NCBI GenBank assembly: GCA_949152475.1
Contig: OX424561.1
Location: 19,214,481-19,278,480, forward strand
Length of the DNA stretch: 64,000 nt
Origin: Terebella lapidaria
Lineage: Eukaryota > Annelida > Polychaeta > Terebellida > Terebellidae
Direction of reading: 5' to 3'
The notes beneath the pieces were generated by a model. The model was given only the letters and a program-made list of their open reading frames with translations. It did not search any database and had not been told where the DNA came from. Shown in pieces: positions 47,706 through 58,900 of the stretch (its first letter is position 1; the number at the start of each line of letters is the position of its first letter). The position numbers and the translations under genes are program-made.

Positions 47706-48334
47706 CAAGTCGGCCCACCGTTAGGTTCGCCAGCCCCGGCTCCTTAGCCCCTCTCTCTCTCTTGAGATAACGTACTCGGATCACGGTCCCTGCTGTTGTG
47801 TAGGAGTGACGTCTCCCCCGGCGTAGGGAATCCAGGGAGTTCCCTGAATCCCTGGCTGTCCCCGTCCAAACAAAGCGAAACAAAGTTCAAAGTTCAATCA
47901 CTCACTCAGACATCCATCCACACAGGCTTCGTGGCAAGTGAGCTGCGAGTTTCTTCCATCCGTCGGCAAGCATTCATCAGGATATTTCGAAGGTAAGTAG
48001 GCTTCAATTCTTGGCAAGTCCGTGACTGGACGAAGTGGCGTGATCCTGCCGGCTCATGCGTCCGTGTTCCAGTCCACGCCACTGATCTTTTCCCGTGACA
48101 CTGATATTTCCCCACCCGGCTAGTCGACCAGCACGTGCAAATGCTTAAAAGAGCAGCAGACTCCAAAATTAGATGAAATATTTTCCCCAAATTTCGTTAC
48201 ACGCGCTGGAAGGAGTCTAGGTTCTGTTGGACGTGAACCCCTGGTCAGGCCCTGGCCAAAGGTCGATGTGAAGTCCACGACGTCGAGTGCCCAAACTCTC
48301 CCTTCGAGTGCCGTCACCGGCTTTTATAGCCCTC

Positions 48335-48410
48335 GCCCTTCGCCCGTCACCTCGCCCTTCAATTCGCCCTTCAACTCGCCCTTCGCCAGTCAACTCGCCC
48401 TTTGGTCCTG
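48335..48410. repeat. 12-bp CTCGCCCTTCAA repeats upstream of the TATA box
   Basis: Five or six degenerate copies of CTCGCCCTTCAA lie directly upstream (minus strand) of the TATAAAA at 48328-48322. As promoter-proximal repeats in an LTR-like block they could be binding-site clusters. Confidence 0.6.
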
Positions 48411-49417
48411 GCGTGGAATTGACAGTGTTGTAGGCCTAGTAGAGGTGTCGGTGACGTCACTCAAAGTGGTGTTTTCATGAATGTGTCTCTCAGTTCATGA
48501 AGTCAATGTGAAAAAGAGAGTTTCCGACGAAAACTACAGAATTCGTGCATTTCTGTAGTAAAATCCCCAAAATGTTATTAATTCATTACAATTAGTGGAC
48601 TCGATGTGCCGGCCCTTTTTGTTACAATTGTTTTCGTATTTTACCTACTCATCCAACATATGATTTTCTTCACGGTAATATACTGACTCTGAGGAACTTT
48701 GGAGGATGCAATTAAGGCAGTGTCACTGGCGACATAGCGATCCCATTGAGTTACCACTATGGTTTTGTTGGCGGTTTGACGACGATCATTGTAGTACTAT
48801 ATGGTGTTGGGGGCAGCATCGAAGGACCATTGAGGTGCTACCGTGCGGGGATGGCGGTGTTACTGAGGTGATGGTGGCACTGGGGCATTGCAAAACCATA
48901 AGTCTGCGAGGCAGCTATAAAAAAGGGATGTGGTTTTAGATCAAATTCAATACTCTTTTACTTTGCTTAAGACATTGCATCACCCAACAATTATGTCGCA
49001 ACATGTTACAAGGGAGAAAGCCAGCTAGAAGCGCCCTCATACGCCTTGCCATGAATTGCTCTGAGAGTCTCAAAGCCATTTTTGGCAATCCTACGCCCCT
49101 TCAAAATCAGAAAAGGAGTCTTCACATGATGATGTAATTATCTGCCATTTTCAATACTCGATTTGTACTGCTTGAAGACTTTCAGAACCCTGAAATTGAT
49201 CGCCAGTCGCCAGTCCACTTTTTTAGGTGATTGCATGGCGGTTTTACTGAGGACGGATGGCGGTGATGGAGATGTTAATGAGGTCCTTGTAGGGTTCCAC
49301 AGTGGCAAATGGCGTGGTGTTTTCCGCAGTGCTATGGCGGTCAAATGCGGAATCACTGAGGAACCAGGACGATCAAGGCGGTGCCATGTCGGTTTATGTC
49401 ATACAAGCACCGCAGTG

Positions 49418-52400
49418 ACACCACAAACCCAGTGTGATGGGGTATAATTAGCACTTCAATCTATTTAAGCCTACCAGCCCATTTGGGATGATAAATATTA
49501 TTGTTGGCGTGGTTTTTCATTCGTCGTCTATCTGTCTGTGACCAAGCATCTCGTGTAATTATTTCATTGATTTCCAGCAAGCGTTTGAACGGTGCATTTT
49601 GATACTCGCGAATACACGGAGCGTTATGATCGCTAATCGATATTGACCGTCGATTGAATATTCATATCTTGTACGTGATCGTATTGCGCAATAATTATAT
49701 TCCGTCCGAAATATTTATACTGACGCATAGTATCCGGCTGATATTATTTAATATTAACTCATACATAGTTAATACACATTATTAACAGTTATATTGAAAA
49801 ACTAGATCATTCGCATTTCCTTGCCATGGTTACATGCTTTCATTGACCAATGACCTGACTGGACGCTGTGACCACTGTGACGTCAATAATTTACTGGTAC
49901 TCTCGTGGTCAGTCTATCACGAGCGGTCCACTTGGACAGACGGGACAGTACAGGAGTTGGGGGAAGTGTATGTATTCATATATTTTTATTATTCGAAATT
50001 ATTCTGAAATTCATGGGCTTGTATGCACATTAGTTGAACCAATTTGCAATTTAATTATTCAGTTGGTGTGATTTATCTGTGGGACGGCCCGTGCTTATGA
50101 AGGGGCATGTATTACCATAAAATGGTGATATTCTCACGGGGTATGTGTTAGCCATGAATTCTCCATTATTGATAAATTATTGATATATTACTTTGGTGAA
50201 ATAGCAATTGCTGATTGATGAATTGTGTGGAAATACAGTGTAATTTAATTCCAGATTATTATTTTCATGCTGCAATATTTTATTTGTTTTATTTGTTGCT
50301 TTTATATTTTATATATATTTGTTTTAGGATTTTGTTAATAAATAAAAGTCGTTCGAGCCTACTTTGCTTTATGTCCATCGTCCAACATACCATGACCCAA
50401 TATCTCATATATATCCAATATCTAAAATAAAAATATAACCACTTTATTGCTGAAAATAGCCAATGTGGTGATTTTGTCTGTAGATTAGGATGGGCATTTT
50501 GGTCACAACACGACCTCATACTTCAGATTTAAGCTCGCATCACCACGATGACGTTTGTCATTTATTGACTGGTTCCACTCTTTCATGTAACGTTTTCCCT
50601 CGTGCTCGTGCGCTGGCGTGCACTGGCAACTGGGAATCTGAGAGTTTGGTCTTCTTGATTGCCAGACCGCATGAAGATGAGCGCTACTTGCTGTTCCTGT
50701 TCTCGATCAGGCTAGGGACGAAATTACTCCTGGAGATAACCAAATTATGAGCAATCTCAGGGGAGAGGCCTTCATGCTCCATGTCAGTATGTTGAGCTAA
50801 AGGCCCTACCCTGGGGCAGTAAGAAAAGCTAGGCTCTGCCAGTCCATTGGGCAATTAATAACGTCGCTATCCTGTTGGTTAAAATCAATGGACCTCATTG
50901 TCAAAGATGTAGGCCTATGCTGCAGACTTGCTAAATTTGAATAAATTAGTAAATGTGATAACAGTTATCCAACCATTATAACTTTTCGGTGCCAAAACAA
51001 CCAAGTGATTGACACTTCAATGATTTTTGTGAATAATTTGCTTCTTTATAAGTTTTAATGTGGTTACAACCATTATTCTAGGACATATCTAACTTGCTCA
51101 CCCATTACACAGTCAAGACAATGGACAGATCTGATTATTTCAGTAGTAACACAAATGCGAGAGTCTGTTGTTTCCAATGTATATGGCTAATTCTGTGTTT
51201 TGCTTCTGGTATATTTACTCGTTATGTTGCAGGATGTTAGATGGTGAAATCCTGAACCTTGCGGAGCTTGGGATGGTGGGATAAATACCTGAAATTCTAG
51301 ATATGTATGTCAAACCTGTCGACCAGGCATGCATTGCCTGACAAGTCTTAACTGAAAACATTGCATTTGAATGTGAGGTTTGCTATAGGTCTTTTTAACA
51401 TTTGGCATGCATACGCCCCACTGAGAAGCACAGTCATTGCCAGTGCCTGAAGTGCCAGGAGCTAATTTAGCAGACGAGCCGACTCTTAGATAATATGTGA
51501 CATGTATTTTGTATATGCATTCATGTAGCCTGGAACTCCTGGACCCAGAAAGCCATGGAGGCAACTACTAGTATCCGAGCATGTGAACGTGTTACTAGAT
51601 TCGCCGACAGCCCACCGAGGGGATGAAACCTCTGATACCCCGATGGACTGGGAGCCTGTATGCACCACCTCAGGAAAGACTGCAGTCACTAATGAGAGCA
51701 TGGTGCCAACACACAGCCCCTGATGAGAATTGTACCCTGGAGCCATGGGTTCACCTACACTAGTGGCAGAGGATCACATCCTCGCTCAGCGTAACACTGG
51801 CTGCTCAGTTCTGAAAACAGCTCCCAGAAATCCGAGCTGCTGGCAGTATTTATAATGCCAGCTCAAGAGCACGAGGGTAGGCTAAAACGTCACGAACAGG
51901 CAACAGTGGAACTGGTCGATAATAAATAGACGGTATCATGGTAATGCATGCTTCGAACATGAAGCTACCAAAGTAGGAGGTATCATGTTGCAACCACTGT
52001 CCTGATTTTTGGACAAATTCGCCACTTCTTATTAATGTAGGAGTAGTTTTGTGAGGCATTCAAAAAGCCACAATGACTACAATATGGGCGATGAATTTCC
52101 TAGGAAGGTAATCCTTCAAAGGCATGTGAATGCTCACAGAGATGACAGGCCATTTCATTGTTCATTGTATGATAAATAGTCAGGTCCAAAGATGATCTTA
52201 CCAGAAATTAATGTAGGCCCAATGCAACATAGGTTTGCATGCATAGTACATGTATGGTACATTAGGAGCCCTAACAGTACTTGCACGTGAACTTCTGCTA
52301 GGTTGCCATCACACAACCCAGCCCATGCCACGCAACCACGCCTACAGACATTTTGGGGGGAATTCCATACACCAAACTGCGACTCGAAAGGGCCATGTAG

Positions 52401-52680
52401 ATTGGCATCTGCAGAGAAAATGACTACAGATAGATCTTATGGTTGTATTATGGGCATATGGGGAATCATATATGGTGGATCTGTTGGTGACCTTGAACTT
52501 GACCTAGATTCAGACTACTTAGAATACACGTTTGACCTAAGTCTACTGGTACATGACATCTGATATGGGTCATGGGTCATCAGTAGGACTGCCATCTGTG
52601 CATGCTTACATAATATGTATACATATATTCTAGCACAAGGAGATTGATATACAAATGTGGTGTTCAATTTCTGCTCGGGA
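49418..52680. other. Intergenic, no gene recognised
   Basis: AT-rich DNA with several open frames of 60-90 codons but no recognised domain or splice structure. No strong repeat was seen by eye. Confidence 0.45.
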
Positions 52681-52684
52681 CTGC

Positions 52685-52944
52685 ATGAAGTTCGTAACTC
52701 AGTTCGTAAGTGGGCTGACTTCTCACCAATGCAGTTGGTTTAGGCGCGGGTTCGATCCCTGGCCTCGGCAGTATGTGAGGGGGTATGTGGTCGCCAAACC
52801 GAGCAAGTGGGTTTTCACCAGGTTCTCTGGTTTCCTCCCACACTAATGACCACCCTTACGCCAAGATCCGAGCCAACAAGAGATGTTAATATAAGCTGAT
52901 GCTTGTTCATCAATTGTTGTAAAATAAATAAAGTTTTAAAAAAA
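52685..52944 (+). mobile_element. tRNA-derived SINE
   Basis: An A-box-like TAACTCAGTTCGTAAGTGG (near 52695) and a perfect B box GGTTCGATCCC (52749-52759) form a pol III promoter of tRNA type. A body with CTGGTTTCCTCCCAC follows, a motif common in metazoan SINE central domains, and it ends in an A-rich AAAATAAATAAAG tail. About 260 bp, standard SINE size. Confidence 0.8.
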
Positions 52945-54275
52945 GAGGCAATGCACATGTCACATATCCCCATTCCTGAGTCATAACAGGAAATTCCCTG
53001 AATTCGTTCCCGCACATGACAAAGTCACAGCTGAGTGATCAGCCTGAGCCCACATCACACGTCTTGCTGGGATCGACCATGATAAATTTCTTGGCCACTG
53101 GTGGAATTCCAACTTACAACCTCACAGGTTTCTGTCCTACAGCCCAACCAAACCGTAACATGATTGAGCATGCATGTGCAATCACAGCAATTTTACTTTT
53201 CTGTCCACCGCCATTTTTGCTTGGCAGCTTTGGATTTGTTTTCCCGGTGTAAACATGGAATTAAGTCTGCAAAATAGTCTATTTAATACAAGCCAAAGTG
53301 CTTCGGAATCCTCTGTTGTTGTCTTGTACCAGTTGCGAGAAACCAGTGTCGTCTCAGTCCAATCTGGCCACCAGTGCTCATGATCATCAGGTGCGGGATA
53401 AACACACTTCATCAATGAAAGAAATACTTAATATGTGTTTATTTTGCATGGATCTTGGCTCGATGTCCACAGAAGACCTGAGGTAGGACCTGTGTCGGAG
53501 GTGGCATCCATCTACATTCATGCTTGCGACAGAGGGCTAATGCAATGACTTATGGACCCAAAAGGATGTCCATAGGCTGACAGACTCATGGGGAGTGATG
53601 CCAGACCGTTTGTCTGGTATGAAGATGGTTCCTGCTCTATTGGGGGTCGTTTCCTGTAACAATATGAGTCACAGGCTTCTCTGGTGTAAGTCGTTTGACG
53701 GGCACGACCAGGGACCAGCTAGGCAGCCTTCTGTTCCTCTCAGGACTGATTCTGTTTCATCTCTGAAGGACCCGATAAAATCTGTCAGGCCAGTAATCAG
53801 GGGAGGAGCAGGGCCATGTAGGTGACGATTGGGATCATTCCGCATCGAGGATTCTAAGGCCAACAATACTGAGCTAGGCTGGGCTGAGCTGGACTCTAGG
53901 CCCCTATTTGGAGTCATCTCAGGGAAATCGGATGGTTCTCGTTGGTGACAGTTTGTTAACCATTCTGGATTACAGACTTTCTATAATTATATAGGTACAT
54001 GTATGTTTCCATGGTTAATGTTGAGCTTATTAGAGCCAACTTCTTATCAGTCATTCTAACAATCTTTGCCATAGCTTTGCCATCATTTTGGCGCAGCACT
54101 GATTTTGGGTATACACATTATACATTACAAGGGCCTGACAAGCCCCCATTGGTATTGTGGGGGGTGCATGTGTAAATTTGCGTGATTCCTTGATTATCTT
54201 TGACCTTATAGTACCTGAATTCCTAGCAACAATGAAAAATGATAGTTGTAGGAGAAAGGTATTTTGCCATAGCAA
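52945..54275. other. Intergenic, no gene recognised
   Basis: No coding segment recognised. It contains a short degenerate AGCTGGGCTGAGCTGGAC tract near 53870 and nothing else I can name. Confidence 0.45.
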
Positions 54276-55545
54276 CAAAGTTATTGGGCCTAAATATTAG
54301 GCCTACTTGGATAAATCTGTGGAAACAGAGTGTGAATCTATCAGGCACAAACTGACCCCCCATAGTTACATTTATAAGAGGATATGTTTATAGCAGTGAG
54401 ATTCATACCTCCGTCTTACTTGAAACTGGGGGTCCAAATGCATTACACTGGTCGATGCTGTGGAAACGAAACAGGTCCTACACGATGATGGCACCATATG
54501 TTTCGGAATGCTATACTTGCTGATGCCCTTTTTCACCAGACAAAGTTATTGGGCCTAAATATTAGGCCTACTTGGGTAAATATGTGGAAATGGAGTGCGA
54601 ATCTGGCAGCCACAAACTGACTCCTCTTAATTACAATTATAAGAGGGTATGTTTATAGCAGCGAGATTCATACCTCCGTCTCAGTTGGAAAAATTGGGGT
54701 CGAAATGCGTTAAAGTCATAGTAGCAAGGTACCATTATATGGTTTTATTCCTGTTCACATAAAGACATTGTGGACATTTGGTGATGAAAAAGGTGTTTGC
54801 ATTAATTGGTAGCTAATAACAGCGACATATAATAGATTATATTGGGTCAGTATTACGATCGCCTTCTCCAGCCGATGAAAGAAATAGCTTCGGTAATTTC
54901 CGTAATCGTGACGTCAGTTGAGGCAGAATGTGCTTTGATGGCTCGCCGAAAACGTAAAATACGTAATTTTGGTGGCCAGCTCAAAGAAGGGAAAATCACT
55001 TCAGATTGCATGCGATTCAACAGAAAACACGCAAAAACCAGCAAATACTGGACATCTTGCAGTTCAACGAACCTCCGTTCTGGGTCAATGAATAGTGCTG
55101 ATTCTAAATATCAAGACAAGAAGTGCCGTATTTCTGCCATCTAACCCCTTCACTTGAATTGTCAAACATACATCAGGGGAATGAATATGCGACATGCAGT
55201 TTATCTGGCTGGCTACATGTACTTTCAGGCCTGCCTCAACTGACGTCACAAACCACGTGACCCACACTAACATCAGGATCAAAATCTTCGGCAAATTACG
55301 GAAGGAGTGCCTATTTGGTTAAATATCTCGAAACCCATTGATTGTATTTGTAAAATTCGTTCGAATTTATTGAAAACTATTCATAATAGACTAAATGAAA
55401 AGCACTTTCATCGGCATGCAACTAGGTCTTTAAACACTGGTCGGTGCTGGGGAAACGAAACAAGTCCTACACGATGATGACACCACATGTTTCGAAATGC
55501 TATTTACTTGTATCTGATGCCCATTTTCACCAGACAACGTTTTTT
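54276..55545. repeat. 265-bp tandem duplication, second copy split by an insertion
   Basis: Copy 1 spans 54276-54540. Copy 2 starts at 54541 with the same CAAAGTTATTGGGCCTAAAT, runs to ~54709, and its missing second half (ACTGGTCGGTGCTGGGGAAA ... TTTTCACCAGACAACG) resumes at 55434-55545. The two halves of copy 2 are separated by the TTAA element at 54710-55433. Confidence 0.8.
54710..55433. mobile_element. 724-bp TTAA-flanked element inside the duplicated sequence
   Basis: TTAA sits at both borders. The left end TTAAAGTCATAGTAGCAAGG and the reverse-complemented right end TTAAAGACCTAGTTGCATG are similar. Inside, GTGACGTCAGTTGAGGCAG (near 54908) and its inverse CTGCCTCAACTGACGTCAC (near 55231) form a perfect 19-bp inverted repeat. 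The surrounding repeat reads continuously when it is skipped. The 100-codon frame within it (54842-55144) shows no family resemblance. Confidence 0.75.
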
Positions 55546-55864
55546 TATAGAAATTATGAAATGGTTTTAATTAATCTACTCAACCCGTTGTGACATATAT
55601 CTTTCCTTTTATAAAAATATATATTCAGTCTTCATTTGCCGCGATGTTGTCAGTTCTACTTCCGGTTCATCATCTGGTGGAAAAAAAGTAAATAAAACCG
55701 GTACTCGTAATTGTTTCATACAATAGGTAGATCTATATCGTATTGATTGATAGTTTTGGGTGTCGCAACTTTGTATGGTGTTTTTAAAACAACATAATAC
55801 TTCGTGGCATACCTACAACTTCGTAAATTTCAAATGACTTGGTTACTATATATATATAGATCTA

Positions 55865-55977
55865 GCAATACGTGAGTTCGGAAATGTTTTCATGTCAGGT
55901 CAGTGGAATTGGGGCGGGGTCAAGCGGTATAAACATAGCCAAACCATGCTGTCACGCTACCATTGTCGAGTCACTGA
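55865..55977. mobile_element. Left part of a TCAGGTCA-arm MITE, split by a LINE
   Basis: Starts near GTGAGTTCGGAAATG and aligns with 37405-37525 up to GTCGAGTCACTG, where the LINE begins. The right part follows the LINE at 59830-59988. Confidence 0.8.
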
Positions 55978-58900
55978 TAGTATTACGTGACAAAATGGCG
56001 GGCCTCACAGGAATTCTTGTTGCTCTGATGTTTTCGTCTTTTTCACATAGTTTTATAACGACATACACAGATCAGAACGTATTTTCTGATTTCGGAACAT
56101 CCATAGATCCGAACTTTTGGTTTAACCTACAAAGAAGAGATACAGAATTCGTTATATCTTGGAGTAAAAAACTGTCACTACTGAACTTGGTAACCAACGA
56201 CGCGGGTGTACGCGGGAAGGTCAAGGCCACAGCTGTCCGATGTAAACAAACATGGCGGCCCGTGAAGACGAACCACTACCTAACGGTGATTTTGATTCTC
56301 CTATCAGGAGATTCTCATCCGAATCCAGGACCCGTGAAGTTCCCCTGCAGTGACTGCTCAAAACCAGTACGTTCAAACCAGAAAGCTCTCCTTTGCGATG
56401 CTTGTGATCAGTGGGTGCATGCTCGCTGTATCAACATCGACTCCCCCACTTACAAGACTTTGGCCGAATGTGATGACACTTGGTGGTGCCCTCGATGTGT
56501 CACTGATCCTTCAGTTGATCCTGACCTCAGCGCCGGTGATCCTGACGACACCACGAACAGCACTGCCCCTGACGAACCTTCGCACACGACCTATGTCACG
56601 AGTGACGAGACGGATTACGACTGTTTCAAGAAGAAGGGACTCCACTTCATCCACGTCAACACCCGGAGCCTGCTCCCCAAACTGGATGAACTGCGAGTCC
56701 TCGCCATTAACACCAAGGCGGCAGTCATCGGTATCTCCGAGACCTGGTTAGATGACACCGTCCCAGATACAGAAGTCTCGATCCCAGGATATTTCATCCA
56801 ACGACACGACAGACTGCGTACTGGAGGCGGTGTGTGTGTCTACGTTCGCTCGGATATCGCGTTCAGTCCTCGCAAAGACTTGGAGGTAAACACAGAGACT
56901 ACCTGGATTGAACTGTACCTTCCAAAGACTAAACCAATACTAGTGGGAATCTGCTATAGACCACCTATGGACTCTAACTTCTACAGTTCACTTGAAGCAA
57001 GTTGTGGTAATTGTTCTAATTTTAATGAAAATGAATGTATATTGCTTGGTGACTTCAACTCTGATTATATTGCCATGAACTCACACAGTAACCAGTATTG
57101 TTCTCAACTAAAACAATTTATGTATATGTTTGATCTTAAACAACTGATCACATCTCCTACTAGGGTAACTGACCTAACTTCTACCATCTTGGATCTGATT
57201 CTGGTTTCCTGTCCCCAGAACATTAGTCAATCTGGAGTCATTACTACGGGTTTCAGTGATCATATGATGATATATTGTACTCGTAAGGTTCAGCGTCCCA
57301 CTAGTAATAAACACAATACGGTTAGACTTCGGTCACTCAAAAGGTATACCAAAGAACTATTGCATGGTCAGTTACAATCTGTAAATTGGTCTAATGTTTT
57401 AGAGTGTAACAATGTAGATGAGGCATGGTCTAATTTCAAAGAAATTTTTCTTGGTATCATAAACAAAATTGCACCCTTAAAACAAGCCCGTGTTAAAATG
57501 AACACGGACCCCTGGATGACAGGCGAAGTACTCCACCTTATTCATGAGAGAAATAGTGCTCTCAAAAAGTATAGAAAGACTGGACTAACAAGTTGGTATG
57601 ACAATTATGTCAATCTCAGAAACCAAGTACAGAGCAAAAAGGCTGCTGCTAAATCAGAATACTTTGCGAATAAGGTGGAGGAAAATAAAAACAATCCCCG
57701 CAAGCTTTGGCAAACCCTAAAAGACCTTGGCACATCCAAATCCAAAAACACTCCCTCAAATCTAGGACTTAAAATAAATGACGAAATCTGTTTCGACAAA
57801 GCCAAGGTTGCTGAAAAATTCAATAATTTCTTTTCAACCGTTGCCTCATCTCTGCAGTCTAAACTCACCCCTGGTAGTGGAAAATTTGGTATGACCCATG
57901 TGTATAAGTATTATGAATCACTAAAGAGTAAGGATACAAGTTTCAGTTTTGATGTTGTTACCGAGGAGTTTGTCCAAAAGACTATCCTCAACCTAAATTC
58001 GAACAAGGCTACCGGTTTGGATCAGATTCCCGCTCGCTTTCTAAAAGATGGTGCCGAGTTCATAACTTCTCCACTCACACATATTCTAAATTTGTCCCTT
58101 ACCACTGGTATAATTCCATCTGACCTTAAGTCTGCTAAAATTTCACCAATATACAAGAAACAAAGTAAAACTGAAGCAGGCAACTACCGTCCGGTCTCAA
58201 TCCTGAGCATAGTGAGCAAACTTTTCGAAAAAGCTGTTTATGAGCAACTAAATCAATATCTCTCAGACCACAAGCTCTTATATGAGCACCAGTCAGGTTT
58301 CCGTCCCTCGCACTCCACAGATACCTGTCTAGCTCATTTGACTGATTTTATCAAAAGCGAGCAAGACAAAGGTAATTTTACAGGTATGGTACTTCTAGAT
58401 CTACAAAAAGCATTTGACACTGTGGAGCATAGTACCCTTTTAAACAAGCTTGAAGCCATTGGGCTTCAGAAACCTGCTGTTGACTGGTTCAGAGCCTACT
58501 TATCTGATAGGCAGCAGTGTGTCGAAGTTAATGGCGTCACTTCGTCACCTGCTAATGTGGTCTGTGGGGTTCCCCAAGGATCCATATTGGGTCCCCTACT
58601 GTTCCTCATATATGTGAACGACATGCCCACTGCAGCAAAATGCAAGTTGCTGCTATATGCAGACGATTCGGCACTCCTTATAGCTGGCAAAAATGTAGCT
58701 GATATTGAGCAACGACTCACTGTCGAACTTCAGTCCGTACAAGAGTGGCTTGTGGAAAATAAGCTATCTCTTCACCTTGGAAAGACGGAGTCGATATTAT
58801 TTGGCTCTTCCAGAAGGCTGAATGGTACAAAGCCTCTTGACGTCACCTGCGATGGTCATTCTATTTCCAGTAATTCCTGTGTGAAATATCTTGGCGTTGA

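Larger units (their letters stand above)
46750..48625 (-). mobile_element. Long LTR-like block with minisatellite (minus strand)
   Basis: On the minus strand: TGTAAC at the 48625 end, five or six GGGCGAGTTGA-like 12-bp repeats (48335-48410), a TATA box (TATAAAA, 48328-48322), ~1 kb of transcribed-type sequence, an 89-bp minisatellite, an ATTAAA near 47127, and GCAACA at the 46750 end. The order TATA, GC-rich repeat, polyadenylation signal matches the blocks at 10.6 and 25.6 kb. No coding internal region adjoins it. A solo LTR fossil is likely; no target duplication was found. Confidence 0.45.
46604..49417. mobile_element. Possible TIR element (CACTGCGGT ends) hosting an LTR-like block
   Basis: CACTGCGGT at 46604-46612 is mirrored by ACCGCAGTG at 49409-49417. 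Between them, outside the LTR-like block, the text is rich in GGCGGT, GGTGTT and GAGGT words (e.g. 48700-48900 and 49240-49400). It could be one old TIR element split by the block at 46750-48625, or unrelated sequences. Confidence 0.35.

Noticed and set aside
54842-55144. 100-codon ORF in the TTAA element
   Set aside because: It overlaps the inner inverted repeat and has no domain or family resemblance.
55872-55994. Upstream ATG extending the LINE ORF by 41 codons
   Set aside because: These codons derive from the interrupted MITE, as shown by alignment with 37405-37525, so they are not native LINE sequence.
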